The notes below the pieces were generated by a model, which saw only the letters and a program-made list of their open reading frames with translations, ran no database searches and was not told the DNA's origin. Of a stretch of DNA of 60,114 bases, positions 18,501 to 25,858 are shown piece after piece; the first letter of the stretch is position 1; the number at the start of each line of letters is the position of its first letter. The stretch spans positions 1 through 60,114 of the forward strand of contig JASLBE010000026.1 in assembly GCA_030146705.1 (NCBI GenBank), in the 5' to 3' direction. The position numbers were made by a program, and so were the translations under genes. The stretch is from Tissierellales bacterium (lineage in GTDB: Bacteria; Bacillota; Clostridia; Tissierellales; Tissierellaceae).

Positions 18501-18517
18501 ACTTTCAATTTGACTAA
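15509..18517 (+). CDS. Class A penicillin-binding protein (PBP1A type)
   Basis: 1002 residues: a bifunctional peptidoglycan glycosyltransferase/transpeptidase. A very basic cytoplasmic tail rich in Lys, Arg and Asn (residues 1-35) leads to one membrane segment (~36-60). The GT51 domain follows, with EDERFESHIGVDP, GASTITQQLVKN and KIKEAYLALKVE. The transpeptidase domain carries the SVMK active-site motif near residue 573, SAN near 629 and KTGTT near 772. Between the two domains lies an unusually long stretch (~385-530) with many Asn/Asp, probably the OB-like insertion. The last ~50 residues are low-complexity (acidic Glu/Asp/Ser, then Lys/Pro/Glu/Ser). Acts outside the membrane in wall synthesis. 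AAGGAGG precedes the ATG; it is a single-gene transcript with its own promoter and terminator. Confidence 0.96.
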   Translation: MSEQNNINNNKNNDDENIKRVKRKKRNKKKSSKFIKSFLIIILVGILVFGAISAGVVMAIINDAPKIDPTNINASLDQTSYILTPEGEVLEKIQAPEYRTVVSIDKMPKHLQDAFISIEDERFESHIGVDPRGIMASAIDNLKAGKIVRGASTITQQLVKNVYLTREKSWERKIKEAYLALKVERVLSKDQILELYLNRIFLGQNSYGVQEAAQTYFDKNVEDLTIAESALIAGIAKSSMNFAPFKTIRPEDFDPSIHDAILHLDLMGEKYVAIFNPKAIDRQRIVLKQMLALGKINQAQYNEALEEDIRANLKPTSSNLNGISSYFTDYVKTQVVKTLVSKLGYSEEDARNELVAGGLKIYSTIDLKLQKELEDIYSNFTQVLVGNTSGVRGPILVNWRRNAQGNIIDGSGRVVYFSRDNLLTEDNDLKISSSEYRLEDGNLILNTNKLNPYKNHIDVADYYGIDEKKNLVTYTVGSISLSPDDFYINDSKEIVLTSNYLNNNEDFYKINGSSLYINNRYFPVSKTGIVQPQSATVILDYRTGQIKALIGGRDVKGNRILNRATSSQRQPGSVMKPIATYLPALDNGFTAATPIDDIPFYSNGKLWPRNWYRSGYKGLMPLRTAVEQSANVPAVKVVEKVGVKTSMKYLEKMGIINKKSPDRDSFITAEENAKYNDENLSSLALGGMTHGLTPLEVTAAFGAIANDGVYIEPMTFSKIEDKDGNVLIDNTKFETKVVSPQKAYIMKDILHSTVTKGIASRAQIPNMATAGKTGTTQNKADIWFVGFTPYYATGVWIGNDSPAITLSKSSGTAAQLWKHIMTTAHKDKESKRSFEKPEGIVSVSVCKDSGLLPGPYCSSDPRGGRVYTEIFAKGTEPKKSCDVHVSVKIDSASGKLANDFCPSGNIVNRVFIKRTPPYIPSNNQGIVPGDYGYTAPTGYCTIHNSSSPGEDETVDFEFEDTDGSEDSNNSSTTDNKEKPKEPSKEKPSKDKNKNEGVDFQFD

Positions 18518-18524
18518 TAGGCAT

Positions 18525-18559
18525 AAAAAAAGCTTCTAAGTTAACTTAGAAGCTTTTTT
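18525..18559. terminator. Bidirectional terminator between the PBP gene and folD
   Basis: Near-perfect palindrome centred at 18542/18543 (AAAAAAGCTTCTAAGTT and complement), with A-run on one side and T-run on the other, so it can end transcripts from both converging genes. Confidence 0.93.
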
Positions 18560-18560
18560 C

Positions 18561-19394
18561 TTATCCTATATTATCTATTAATTGTTTCATAAGTACTGCA
18601 GTAGTTATTCTACCAACTCCGCCTGGAACAGGGGTTAGCATCTTCACAAAATCTTTTACTTCATTATAATTAACATCGCCACTTAAACTCCCCTCACCAT
18701 CTAAACTCATTCCAACATCAATAACTATACTATCCTTATTAAAATAGGTCCTATCTAGTAATTTAGCCTTGCCCACAGCCGTAACTACTATATCGCTAGT
18801 CCTAGTTATCTCCCTTAAGTTTTCAGTCTTAGAATGGCAGATTGTCACAGTAGCATCTTCCCTTAGAAACATCATTGCAAGAGGTTTTCCAACCACTTCT
18901 GACCTGTTTATAATTGCTACTTTTTTACCCTTAAGTTCTAGATTGTAAAATCTTAAAAGCTCCATAACAGCCCTGGCTGTTGATGGTTCATATAAGGTTT
19001 TACTACCTAGAAACAAGGCTAAAAGATTTTGTGGATTCATCCCATCTACATCTTTTTTCAAGCTAATACTTTCAGAGACTCTAGCTAGGTCCACTCCCAA
19101 AGGAAGTGGTCTAAACACTAAAATTCCGTGGATCTTATCATCTTTATTCATTATGTCTATCTGTCTTAATAATTCCTCTGATGTAACTTTTCTATCCATC
19201 TCAATTACTTCTGTTTCTAGCCCAATATTCTCATTATATTTTAAAATGCTTTTTTCATAAGATATATCCCCTGGGTTTTTTCCAAGTCTAACTATGGCAA
19301 GTTTTGGAAGAATATTTTTCTTCCTTAACTCCTTTATTTTCTTAATAGATTCTTCCATTATTTGATCAGCAACCGGCTTTCCCCTAAGCTCCAT
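18561..19394 (-). CDS. folD: FolD, methylenetetrahydrofolate dehydrogenase (cyclohydrolase lysine missing)
   Basis: 277 residues, full length. FolD interconverts methylene-, methenyl- and formyl-tetrahydrofolate in one-carbon metabolism. Diagnostic parts are GKPVADQI, RLGKNPGDISY, GILVFRPLP, KKDVDGMNP, the NADP-site segment INRSEVVGKPLAMMF, and TPVPGGVGRITTAVL at the end. By alignment to E. coli FolD, Tyr46 matches Tyr50 and Lys52 matches Lys56. The catalytic lysine Lys54 (Lys56 of the human enzyme), needed for the cyclohydrolase, is Ile50 here. This resembles a clostridial FolD type in which the segment reads SYxxxxLK. GGAGGGG precedes the ATG. It is convergent with the PBP gene and shares its terminator. 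Confidence 0.94.
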   Translation of the reverse strand: MELRGKPVADQIMEESIKKIKELRKKNILPKLAIVRLGKNPGDISYEKSILKYNENIGLETEVIEMDRKVTSEELLRQIDIMNKDDKIHGILVFRPLPLGVDLARVSESISLKKDVDGMNPQNLLALFLGSKTLYEPSTARAVMELLRFYNLELKGKKVAIINRSEVVGKPLAMMFLREDATVTICHSKTENLREITRTSDIVVTAVGKAKLLDRTYFNKDSIVIDVGMSLDGEGSLSGDVNYNEVKDFVKMLTPVPGGVGRITTAVLMKQLIDNIG

Positions 19395-19459
19395 CTATAC
19401 CCCTCCTATATTATTAATAATTAGAGTATATACTAACCAAATACTTTATTCTACTTATC

Positions 19460-20917
19460 CTACATATTTTTCTTTAATTGTACATCTGGTTCTTTTGGTA
19501 AACCAAAGTTTGGTATAAGTCTATCTAGTCCAGTAAGAGTCATTATTAGGATACTAGCTACTGCCAACATCGCTAAATAATTATGTTTCATTAATTCAAA
19601 TACTTGGAACTCATGTAGTGGATAGATTGATCCTGCTATACCTATAAAGAAGGCTGGATATACATGCCAAGGAATAAATTGAGATCCAAATACTCCTAAG
19701 GCTGATGAAAAAGATGCATTCCTAAGTCTTAATTGGTACATATCTTCTTCACTACCAACAATATTCTCTTCAGTTATTGTCTTCATAATAGGTCCAATAG
19801 TAACTAATTGAGCCATCTCATCTGCTAGGGCTGCATTTCCTATAATTGAAAGTAGTCCATTACAGAACATTAATTGACGAGAATTCTTTGCTATTTTTAC
19901 TACAAAGTTGGATAAAGGTTTAAAGGCATCCATCTTACTCATAATACCTCCAAATGCTCCAACCCACATCATCATTATAATAACCCAAGAACCTGCTCCT
20001 TCAAAACCTGAGTACATTAAGTTTAAAAACTCCATAAATGTTGTAGTTCCTGCCATTACACCTAGAAGGCAAGAAGTTATAAGTCCTAAACCTAAACAAG
20101 CTAGAGTTGGCATAGCCATCATAGCAGTTCCTATTACAACCAATAGAGGTATAACCATATATACTGGAACTCCAGTTTGTACTTGGTTTAAAAGCTCCAC
20201 TGCCGCTGGTCTTTGTTCTCTTAAGCTAGCCCAAACTTCTTCTGGAATTTGAGAAATTGCTGTTGCTGCTGATCCAGATTCATTTGGTAGTTTCATACCT
20301 ACAATATAAAATACTATTGCAGAAGCTACTAATATAAGGATTGACCAAATACCTTGATTTGGTAGCCTGTCTTCCATCCTAACATCATGTATATTTGAAC
20401 TTACTATAGTGTTATCTGATATAAGCCCAATGTTATCTCCAAAACAAGATCCTCCTATAACTGCAGCTGTAGTAAGAACTACATCTCCATTTACCATATG
20501 GTTTAACCATAAAAATATTGGCGCTGCTGCTGCAAAAGTTCCCCATGAAGATCCTGTCGCCATTGAAAGTATTGATGATACTAATAATCCTGTTACCGCA
20601 ACTGTTCTACCAGTCATTCCAAATTTAAGGGCTACATTTATAATCGCTGCTCCTACTCCTGTTGCCATAAACGCCTCTGCAAGTGCATAAGCCAACATAA
20701 GTATAAAAAATACAAGTTGCATCTCTTTAACATTATCTATAGCCGTATCTACTAACTCATTAAATGAAAACTTGTCTGTTACAGCAGCTATTATAGCTCC
20801 GTAAACTGTTGCTATTGGTGCTATTACTAGGATATCTAAATCCCAAAAACCAAAGCCTGTTAACATCATCATTCCTGCTAATAAAAATACCGGTGAAAGT
20901 TTCAAAAACTCTATCAC
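19460..20917 (-). CDS. NhaC-family Na+/H+ antiporter (copy 1)
   Basis: 485 residues with about eleven or twelve membrane segments, in the NhaC antiporter family (Na+/H+ or organic-acid/amine-coupled exchange; the exact substrate is not readable). Characteristic stretches are FILMLAYALAEAFMATGVGAA, ATGSSWGTFAAAAPIFLWLN, GGSCFGDNIGLISD and MMMWVGAFGGIMSKM. By eye it is roughly three quarters identical to the product of 21475-22938, so the pair arose by tandem duplication. The start is a GTG at 20917 with GGGAGG eight bases upstream; no other start fits the conserved N-terminus. A promoter-like pair sits at 20966-20994. The final residues (VQLKKNM) match the paralogue's VQ/AQLKKNI end. Confidence 0.88.
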   Translation of the reverse strand: MIEFLKLSPVFLLAGMMMLTGFGFWDLDILVIAPIATVYGAIIAAVTDKFSFNELVDTAIDNVKEMQLVFFILMLAYALAEAFMATGVGAAIINVALKFGMTGRTVAVTGLLVSSILSMATGSSWGTFAAAAPIFLWLNHMVNGDVVLTTAAVIGGSCFGDNIGLISDNTIVSSNIHDVRMEDRLPNQGIWSILILVASAIVFYIVGMKLPNESGSAATAISQIPEEVWASLREQRPAAVELLNQVQTGVPVYMVIPLLVVIGTAMMAMPTLACLGLGLITSCLLGVMAGTTTFMEFLNLMYSGFEGAGSWVIIMMMWVGAFGGIMSKMDAFKPLSNFVVKIAKNSRQLMFCNGLLSIIGNAALADEMAQLVTIGPIMKTITEENIVGSEEDMYQLRLRNASFSSALGVFGSQFIPWHVYPAFFIGIAGSIYPLHEFQVFELMKHNYLAMLAVASILIMTLTGLDRLIPNFGLPKEPDVQLKKNM

Positions 20918-20965
20918 CTAATCACCCTCCCTAAAATAATAACCTTTATTAAATATTTTATTTTC

Positions 20966-20994
20966 TATTTACCATTCACTTACTATACTTTCAA
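20966..20994 (-). promoter_or_regulatory. Proximal promoter candidate for nhaC copy 1
   Basis: TTGAAA (20989-20994), 17-base spacer, TAAATA (20966-20971), about 50 bases before the GTG start. Confidence 0.5.
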
Positions 20995-21080
20995 TCTCTT
21001 ATTCAGATTTTCCCCTATAAAACCACCTGCTTTCAAAATGCAAATTGTGAGTAAATTCAATTTTTTCAGAATATAGGTAT

Positions 21081-21106
21081 AAAAAAAGCATTGGAGTCTC
21101 CAATGC
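21081..21106 (-). terminator. Rho-independent terminator inside the nhaC spacer
   Basis: Eight-bp perfect stem (GCATTGGA and complement, three-base loop) followed on the minus strand by TTTTTTT. It is not next to any coding gene: the nearest upstream gene already has its own terminator at 21402-21437. Confidence 0.88.
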
Positions 21107-21194
21107 AATAATTATTTTATATATTTTATACACTGCAGCAATTAATTGTCTAAATCCGTAAATCCTATATTCGAAATTCTATAATTTTGTTCAC
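21107..21194 (-). ncRNA. Candidate small RNA or attenuated leader upstream of nhaC copy 1
   Basis: A stretch of about 90 bases between a promoter with a perfect TATAAT (21201-21206) and a strong terminator (21081-21106), giving a predicted transcript of about 110 bases. It has no start codon with a ribosome site and a matching frame; an ATG just after the -10 is closed by TGA within three codons. I do not recognise a known riboswitch or T-box motif. It is either an independent small RNA or a leader whose terminator controls the antiporter 165 bases further on. Confidence 0.4.
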
Positions 21195-21200
21195 TCCATA

Positions 21201-21229
21201 ATTATAAAACAGTAGTTGACAATATGCAA
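21201..21229 (-). promoter_or_regulatory. Promoter of the candidate small transcript
   Basis: Perfect TATAAT (21201-21206) with TTGCAT (21224-21229) 17 bases upstream; reads toward the terminator at 21081-21106. Confidence 0.6.
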
Positions 21230-21401
21230 CCATTAATTAAATTTTTAGCAAATTAAGACAGATGAAAAGAATTCATTTTATATTCTTCAAAATATTCAGT
21301 AAATATGAACAGTTTACATAGGCATTATATTAACTAGCCTTAAGAAATTTTAAGTTTTTTAATTATAGTTTTTCCAGGATTTTTTAATTTTTTATTTAAA
21401 A

Positions 21402-21437
21402 AAATAAAAATGAGCACCTAGGTTAAACTAGGTGCTC
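21402..21437 (-). terminator. Rho-independent terminator after nhaC copy 2
   Basis: Ten-bp perfect stem (GAGCACCTAG and complement, six-base loop) followed on the minus strand by ATTTTTATTTTTTT. It lies 37 bases past the stop. Confidence 0.92.
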
Positions 21438-21474
21438 TTTAGGCCAAATATTTATGATTGTTTTATTTTAAATT

Positions 21475-22938
21475 CTACTTTCCAATATTTTTCTTTAATT
21501 GCGCTTCTGGTTCAGCTGGAAGTCCAAATAATGGGACAAGCCTGTCTAAACCAGTTAAGGTTAATATTAAGATTGAAAGCACTGCCACTGCAGCCATAAC
21601 ATTAAACTTCATTAAATCAAATGGTTTAAAGTTGTGTAGTGGATATATAGCCTGTGCTATACCTGTAAAGAATGCAATATATACATGCCACGGTATAAAT
21701 TGGGATCCAAACACTCCTAAAGCATCTGAGAATGTAGCATTCCTAAGTTTTAACTTATACATATCCTCTTCACTTGCAACTACATTGTCTTCAGTTATAG
21801 TCCTTATAATAGGCCCAATAGTTACTATCTGAGTCATTTCATCTGCAAGAGCTGCATTTCCTAGTAGTGACAAGATACCATTTAAGAACATTAACTGTCT
21901 TACACTTCCTGCTATTTTTATTACTAGGTCAGATAATGGTTTAAATGCATTCATCTTACCCATTATACCTCCAAAGGCCCCGACCCACATCATCATTATG
22001 ATAACCCAAGAACCTGCACCTTCAAATCCTGAATATATTAAATCTAAGAATTCAAAAGTAGTTGTAGTTCCTGCTACCATACCTAATATGTATGAAGCTA
22101 TAAGACCCAGTCCTAAACAAGCTAATGTTGGTACACCTAACACTGCTGAACCAATTACTACTATCAGTGGTATAACCATATAGTATGGTACACCTGCTGC
22201 TACTTGGTTTAAAAGTTCTACTGCTGCTGGTCTTTCTTCTTGTAGTACTTGCCATACTTCATCTGGTATTTGAGCTATGGCTTCTGATGCTGATCCTACC
22301 TGGCTTGGTAAACCCATACCTAGTATTAAAAATATAATTGCCGAAATTACTAAACATCCAACTGACCATGGACCTTGGTGTCTAACCCTATCAATAACAT
22401 CTACTTCTTGAATACCAGAACTTACTACTGTCGTATCTGATATAAGTCCTATATTGTCTCCAAAACAAGATCCTCCGGCTATTGCACCTACTGTTAAGAT
22501 TAGGTTACCATCAACTATATGGTTTAACCATAAAAATATTGGTGCTGCTGCTGCAAAGGTTCCCCATGAAGACCCTGTTGCTATTGATAAAATTGAAGCT
22601 ACTATAAAAGCTGTAACTGCTACTGTTTTTGCAGTCATTCCAAAGCCTAATGATAAATTTATAATTGCTGCTCCTACACCTGTTGCCATAAATGCTTCAG
22701 CTAAAGCATAAGCCAACATTAGTATAAAGAATACAAGCTGCATTTCCTTAACATTTTCAACTGCAGCATCAACTAAATCTTGGAATGAAAACTTATCTAC
22801 AACTGCTGCCACTATTGCTCCATAAACTGTTACAATTGGTGCTATTACTAAAATATCTAAATCCCAATATCCAAATCCACTTAACATCATCATTGCAGTC
22901 AATAATATTACTGGTGAAAGCTTAATAAATGCTATCAT
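21475..22938 (-). CDS. NhaC-family Na+/H+ antiporter (copy 2)
   Basis: 487 residues, paralogue of the neighbouring copy at 19460-20917. Shared landmarks are the opening MIxFxKLSPV, FSFQDLVDAA, AEAFMATGVGAAIIN, SSWGTFAAAAPIFLWLNH, GGSCFGDNIGLISD and the WVGAFGGIMGKM segment. Differences are spread through the chain, with a cluster around residues 175-235 (loop after the ISD motif), which could alter the exchanged solute. The family couples proton entry to sodium or organic cation export across the cytoplasmic membrane. ATG at 22938 has GAGGGGGTAA upstream. It is a separate transcript: its own promoter lies at 23111-23139 and its terminator at 21402-21437. Confidence 0.88.
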   Translation of the reverse strand: MIAFIKLSPVILLTAMMMLSGFGYWDLDILVIAPIVTVYGAIVAAVVDKFSFQDLVDAAVENVKEMQLVFFILMLAYALAEAFMATGVGAAIINLSLGFGMTAKTVAVTAFIVASILSIATGSSWGTFAAAAPIFLWLNHIVDGNLILTVGAIAGGSCFGDNIGLISDTTVVSSGIQEVDVIDRVRHQGPWSVGCLVISAIIFLILGMGLPSQVGSASEAIAQIPDEVWQVLQEERPAAVELLNQVAAGVPYYMVIPLIVVIGSAVLGVPTLACLGLGLIASYILGMVAGTTTTFEFLDLIYSGFEGAGSWVIIMMMWVGAFGGIMGKMNAFKPLSDLVIKIAGSVRQLMFLNGILSLLGNAALADEMTQIVTIGPIIRTITEDNVVASEEDMYKLKLRNATFSDALGVFGSQFIPWHVYIAFFTGIAQAIYPLHNFKPFDLMKFNVMAAVAVLSILILTLTGLDRLVPLFGLPAEPEAQLKKNIGK

Positions 22939-23110
22939 TTAAATTTACCCCCTCGATTTCAATCCTTTTCTTTTAATTCTAAATTTTGCGAATCTTTAAA
23001 TCAAAAAAATCTTTTTCCGGATAAATACTGATTTTCCGAGTAATTACTAATAATATTAAATTTTCAAAGACAAAAATAAAACAATGTGTATTTCTTTTAG
23101 GCCTAGTTTT

Positions 23111-23139
23111 ATTATAGCAAATTGCTAAAATATTATCAA
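23111..23139 (-). promoter_or_regulatory. Sigma-A-type promoter for nhaC copy 2
   Basis: TTGATA (23134-23139), 17-base spacer, perfect TATAAT (23111-23116). It implies a ~165-base untranslated leader before the ATG at 22938. Confidence 0.75.
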
Positions 23140-23179
23140 TGCTTTTTTCTGAATTTTCCTTATTTAGAGAATATAAACA

Positions 23180-23212
23180 AAAAAACACCCACATACTTAA
23201 TATGGGTGTTTT
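23180..23212 (-). terminator. Rho-independent terminator after the NlpC/P60 gene
   Basis: Stem AAAACACCCA / TGGGTGTTTT with an eleven-base loop, followed on the minus strand by a T-run; 14 bases past the stop. Confidence 0.82.
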
Positions 23213-23225
23213 CTCAATTTTTAAA

Positions 23226-24254
23226 CTAGTCTATTATCCTTCTAGCCGTCACATACCTAGGAGCAAAATAACTATTATTTATATTAGCTATACTCATTCT
23301 TCTCTGTCCAGTAGAAGCGTGAATCATATTATTATTACCTATATAAAGTCCAACATGTCCAATACTTCTTCCTCCAGTCCTAAAAAATACTAGGTCTCCT
23401 GGCTTTAAATCAGATTTATTAACATGGCTTCCAGCTGTTGCTTGTCCACCAGATGTTCTTGGCAACTTTATACCAAAATTCTTTAAAAATAAAGAATAAG
23501 TAAGTCCAGAACAGTCATATCCTCTTCTTCCAATATCTCCAGAAACATATGGTTTTCCCAGTTCCTGATGGGCAGAAGCTATTAGCTTGTCTACATTCCC
23601 TCCAGCCTTAGGAGCCGGTGTAGCCAAACTCTTACCCCTAGTAGGCTTGTTTTCTAGCTTACCAAGAGTTATATCATCACTATTAGCCTTGTATTCATTA
23701 CCATCTAGGTCAACAACTATATACTTATTATTTTCAAAGCCCTTAACCTTAACAGGATTTCCCCTCTTAATGGTAAATGACTTATTGCCATTCCTTAGAA
23801 CCTTATCAGTGGTTGCAGTAGCCTTTGTAATAGTATCTGTCTTAACCTCTCTTAAGTCCTTAACATCAACTACACCAGTTATTCCATCCTCTGTTTTAAA
23901 TACCCCACTCTTATCATCTAAATAAACAGCATCTACAACTTCTCCCTTTCTTAACTTCCTAAAAGTTGTATTATCTTGTTGGTTTTTTATGTCTGTATTT
24001 TTCTTAACTTCATATGTAAATGCAGATCTACCCTCTTTTATCATACTTTCTTTAGGTACCTCTATGTTACTAGCCTTTCCCTTAACTAAAAAATTATCCT
24101 CTGTTTCTTTTATGATCTCTACTTTATCTCCTGTATCAAAACTTCCATCATTTCCCTTAAATGCTTTTACAAAAACTCCAGTATCCCTAAAGCTCATAAC
24201 TCCTACTAACAATAAGACTACCAACTTTGTAAACTTCTGACTTTTATTTTTCAC
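23226..24254 (-). CDS. Secreted NlpC/P60 cell-wall hydrolase with SH3-like region
   Basis: 342 residues. A positively charged start and hydrophobic run (residues ~8-25) act as signal peptide or anchor. The middle (~40-205) is lysine-rich with SH3-like short beta repeats (GDKVEIIKETEDNFLVKG; GNPVKVKGFENNKYIVVD), as in wall-binding domains. The C-terminal ~120 residues are an NlpC/P60 cysteine peptidase: catalytic Cys in GYDCSGLTY, His in GHVGLYIG, and a third polar residue (His) in MIHAST. Such enzymes cut the D-Glu to diamino-acid bond in peptidoglycan stems, mainly at daughter-cell separation or remodelling. The start is a GTG with GGAGTG upstream and a clear promoter at 24311-24339. It is a single-gene transcript. 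Confidence 0.9.
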   Translation of the reverse strand: MKNKSQKFTKLVVLLLVGVMSFRDTGVFVKAFKGNDGSFDTGDKVEIIKETEDNFLVKGKASNIEVPKESMIKEGRSAFTYEVKKNTDIKNQQDNTTFRKLRKGEVVDAVYLDDKSGVFKTEDGITGVVDVKDLREVKTDTITKATATTDKVLRNGNKSFTIKRGNPVKVKGFENNKYIVVDLDGNEYKANSDDITLGKLENKPTRGKSLATPAPKAGGNVDKLIASAHQELGKPYVSGDIGRRGYDCSGLTYSLFLKNFGIKLPRTSGGQATAGSHVNKSDLKPGDLVFFRTGGRSIGHVGLYIGNNNMIHASTGQRRMSIANINNSYFAPRYVTARRIID

Positions 24255-24310
24255 TAAAACACACTCCTAACAATATGTCTTTTTTCTAGTTCTCAATATT
24301 TACTGTTACA

Positions 24311-24339
24311 ATTATAAGTCAAGTGACTTTATTTTGCAA
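24311..24339 (-). promoter_or_regulatory. Sigma-A-type promoter for the NlpC/P60 gene
   Basis: TTGCAA (24334-24339), 17-base spacer, perfect TATAAT (24311-24316), 57 bases before the GTG start. Confidence 0.72.
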
Positions 24340-24360
24340 GTTATATGAATTTTTCCAAAA

Positions 24361-24396
24361 TAAAAACTAGTTATATAATAGTATATAACTAGTTTT
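24361..24396 (-). terminator. Rho-independent terminator after the CDF transporter gene
   Basis: Fifteen-bp perfect stem (AAAACTAGTTATATA and complement, four-base loop) with TTTTATTTT on the minus-strand side; 20 bases past the stop at 24416. Confidence 0.88.
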
Positions 24397-24415
24397 CAGA
24401 AAATATTTCATATTC

Positions 24416-25306
24416 TTAATATGGCTCTACATGTATCATACAATGTTTAACACACTGTATTTTTCCCTCAATTTCATCATGGACCTTTTCAGCTATATTA
24501 TGTCCTTCCTTCACTGTTATATTTCCATCTACAGCTATATCCATATCAACATATATTCTATTTCCAAATGTCCTAGTCTTTAAAGAGTTTATCTTTTTAA
24601 CCCCTTCAACCCCTAAACTGGCATATTTTATTTTCTCAATAACCTCATCATCTGCTGCCTCATCCACTAGCTGGCTAATAGACTTTAAATACAGGTCTAT
24701 TCCAACTTTTATAACTAAAATAGATACAACTAACCCTGCTATTGGATCAAGGGCAGGAAAGCCTATTCTAGCCCCTAAGATTCCTATAAATGTACCTATG
24801 GAAGAAAGGGCATCTGACCTATGGTGCCAAGCGTCTGCCTCCATTGAAGTACTATTTATTTCCTTGGCAGCCCTAATAGTATACCTATACATTAGCTCCT
24901 TGGTAAGAATTGAAAAAACAGCCGCATATAAGGCTAATTTACCTGGTGTAGCTAGGTTACCTTCCCTTAAAGTTTTTATAGCCTCATAGCCTATCATAAC
25001 CCCTGTAAGAACCAAGATTATACTAAGAAGCTTGGCAAATACAGACTCAAATTTTTCATGCCCATAAGGATGGTTACTATCTGCTTTTTTAGAAGATATC
25101 CTTATGCCAAATAAAACAATCACAGTAGTTCCCACATCTGAAACTGTATGTACTCCATCTGCTAGCATGGCACTACTTTTTCCAACTAGCCCCGCTACAA
25201 TTTTAATAAGGGCTAGGACCATATTTATAAGTATAGTAACCAAGGATACTTTTTTGGCTACTTTGTAAGTATCAGTTTTACTAGCCATATTTTTATTATC
25301 TTTCAT
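24416..25306 (-). CDS. Cation diffusion facilitator (CDF) metal exporter
   Basis: 296 residues with six membrane segments and a cytoplasmic C-terminal domain, typical of CDF proteins that export Zn2+, Mn2+, Co2+ or Fe2+ in exchange for protons. The metal-site motifs are visible: MLADGVHTVSDVGTT in segment 2 (Asp-x-x-x-Asp type with His), HPYGHEKFE in the intracellular loop and DAWHHRSDALSSIG in segment 5. The Asp-His arrangement in segments 2 and 5 (D-HxxxD and HxxxD) does not decide between zinc and manganese by eye. GGAG precedes the ATG. It lies downstream of rnpB on the same strand but is separated by ~110 bases containing a terminator. Confidence 0.92.
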   Translation of the reverse strand: MKDNKNMASKTDTYKVAKKVSLVTILINMVLALIKIVAGLVGKSSAMLADGVHTVSDVGTTVIVLFGIRISSKKADSNHPYGHEKFESVFAKLLSIILVLTGVMIGYEAIKTLREGNLATPGKLALYAAVFSILTKELMYRYTIRAAKEINSTSMEADAWHHRSDALSSIGTFIGILGARIGFPALDPIAGLVVSILVIKVGIDLYLKSISQLVDEAADDEVIEKIKYASLGVEGVKKINSLKTRTFGNRIYVDMDIAVDGNITVKEGHNIAEKVHDEIEGKIQCVKHCMIHVEPY

Positions 25307-25417
25307 CTCTAACTCCTAACTTGTCTTATATAGATATTTATAATTAATTCCTAAATAATTATACCCTATATCTAGAACTATTAACTTCAGATATCTTTAT
25401 ATAATTTATAATTATAG

Positions 25418-25451
25418 ATAAAAAAATACAACCTAATTTATAAGGTTGTAT
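25418..25451 (-). terminator. Rho-independent terminator after rnpB
   Basis: Nine-bp stem (ATACAACCT and complement) followed on the minus strand by TTTTTTATC, about 15 bases beyond the RNase P RNA 3' end. Confidence 0.88.
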
Positions 25452-25467
25452 CCATATATCTTTTTAA

Positions 25468-25815
25468 AATTAGAGCAAATCTATAAGCCGTGTTCTGTTT
25501 AAATAGTCATCTATCTAAGCTCTCCTGTTACCAAAAGAGTCATGCGACCTACCATTTTGAATCATAGCAAGGCTACTATGTTGTATATTCTATTTTGGTC
25601 TTGCTCCAGATGGGGTTTACAGAGCCATTTAGTCGCCTAAATGCTGGTGAGCTCTTACCTCACCTTTCCACCCTTACCTAAAAATTTAGGCGGTATCTTT
25701 CTGTTGCACTATCCTTAGGGTCGCCCCCACTGGACGTTATCCAGCATCTTGCCTTGAGGAGCACGGACTTTCCTCATGTATCTTAATACACGCGACTATT
25801 CAACTTACTCTAACC
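25468..25815 (-). ncRNA. rnpB: RNase P RNA (bacterial type A)
   Basis: The catalytic RNA of the tRNA 5'-maturation enzyme, about 350 bases. On the minus strand I see the universal GAGGAAAGTCCGTGCTCC near the 5' part, then GGGCGACCC, ACAGAAAGATACCGCC, GGTAAGGGTGGAAAGGTGAGG with the GTAAGAGCTCACC hairpin arm, and ACAGAACACGGCTTA near the 3' end. The ends pair (TTAGAGTAA near 25812 with TTTGCTCTAA near 25470) to form P1. The CAGAAAGA...GGTAAGGGTG stem with the GTAAGAGC element fits the A-type rather than the Bacillus B-type fold. The exact ends are estimates to a few bases. Confidence 0.95.
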
Positions 25816-25823
25816 ACTAAATG

Positions 25824-25852
25824 ATTATACCATATTTTCCCTATTAATACAA
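25824..25852 (-). promoter_or_regulatory. Promoter of rnpB
   Basis: TTGTAT (25847-25852), 17-base spacer, perfect TATAAT (25824-25829), placing the transcription start near 25815-25817, right at the P1 stem. Confidence 0.82.
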
Positions 25853-25858
25853 AAAATT

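Larger units (their letters stand above)
20918..21474 (-). other. Spacer between the two nhaC genes with promoter, terminator and possible small transcript
   Basis: 557 bases without a gene. In minus-strand order it holds the terminator of the upstream copy (21402-21437), about 170 AT-rich bases, a promoter (21201-21229), about 95 bases of unknown sequence, a second terminator (21081-21106), a further promoter-like pair (20966-20994) and the GTG ribosome site. I find no convincing open reading frame. Confidence 0.7.

Noticed and set aside
22979..23194. 71-residue open frame on the minus strand upstream of nhaC copy 2
   Set aside because: It has no ribosome site, spans the nhaC promoter and enters the terminator of the NlpC gene.
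23590..24240. Plus-strand open frames over the NlpC/P60 gene
   Set aside because: They are antisense shadows of a gene with clear catalytic motifs and its own promoter and terminator.
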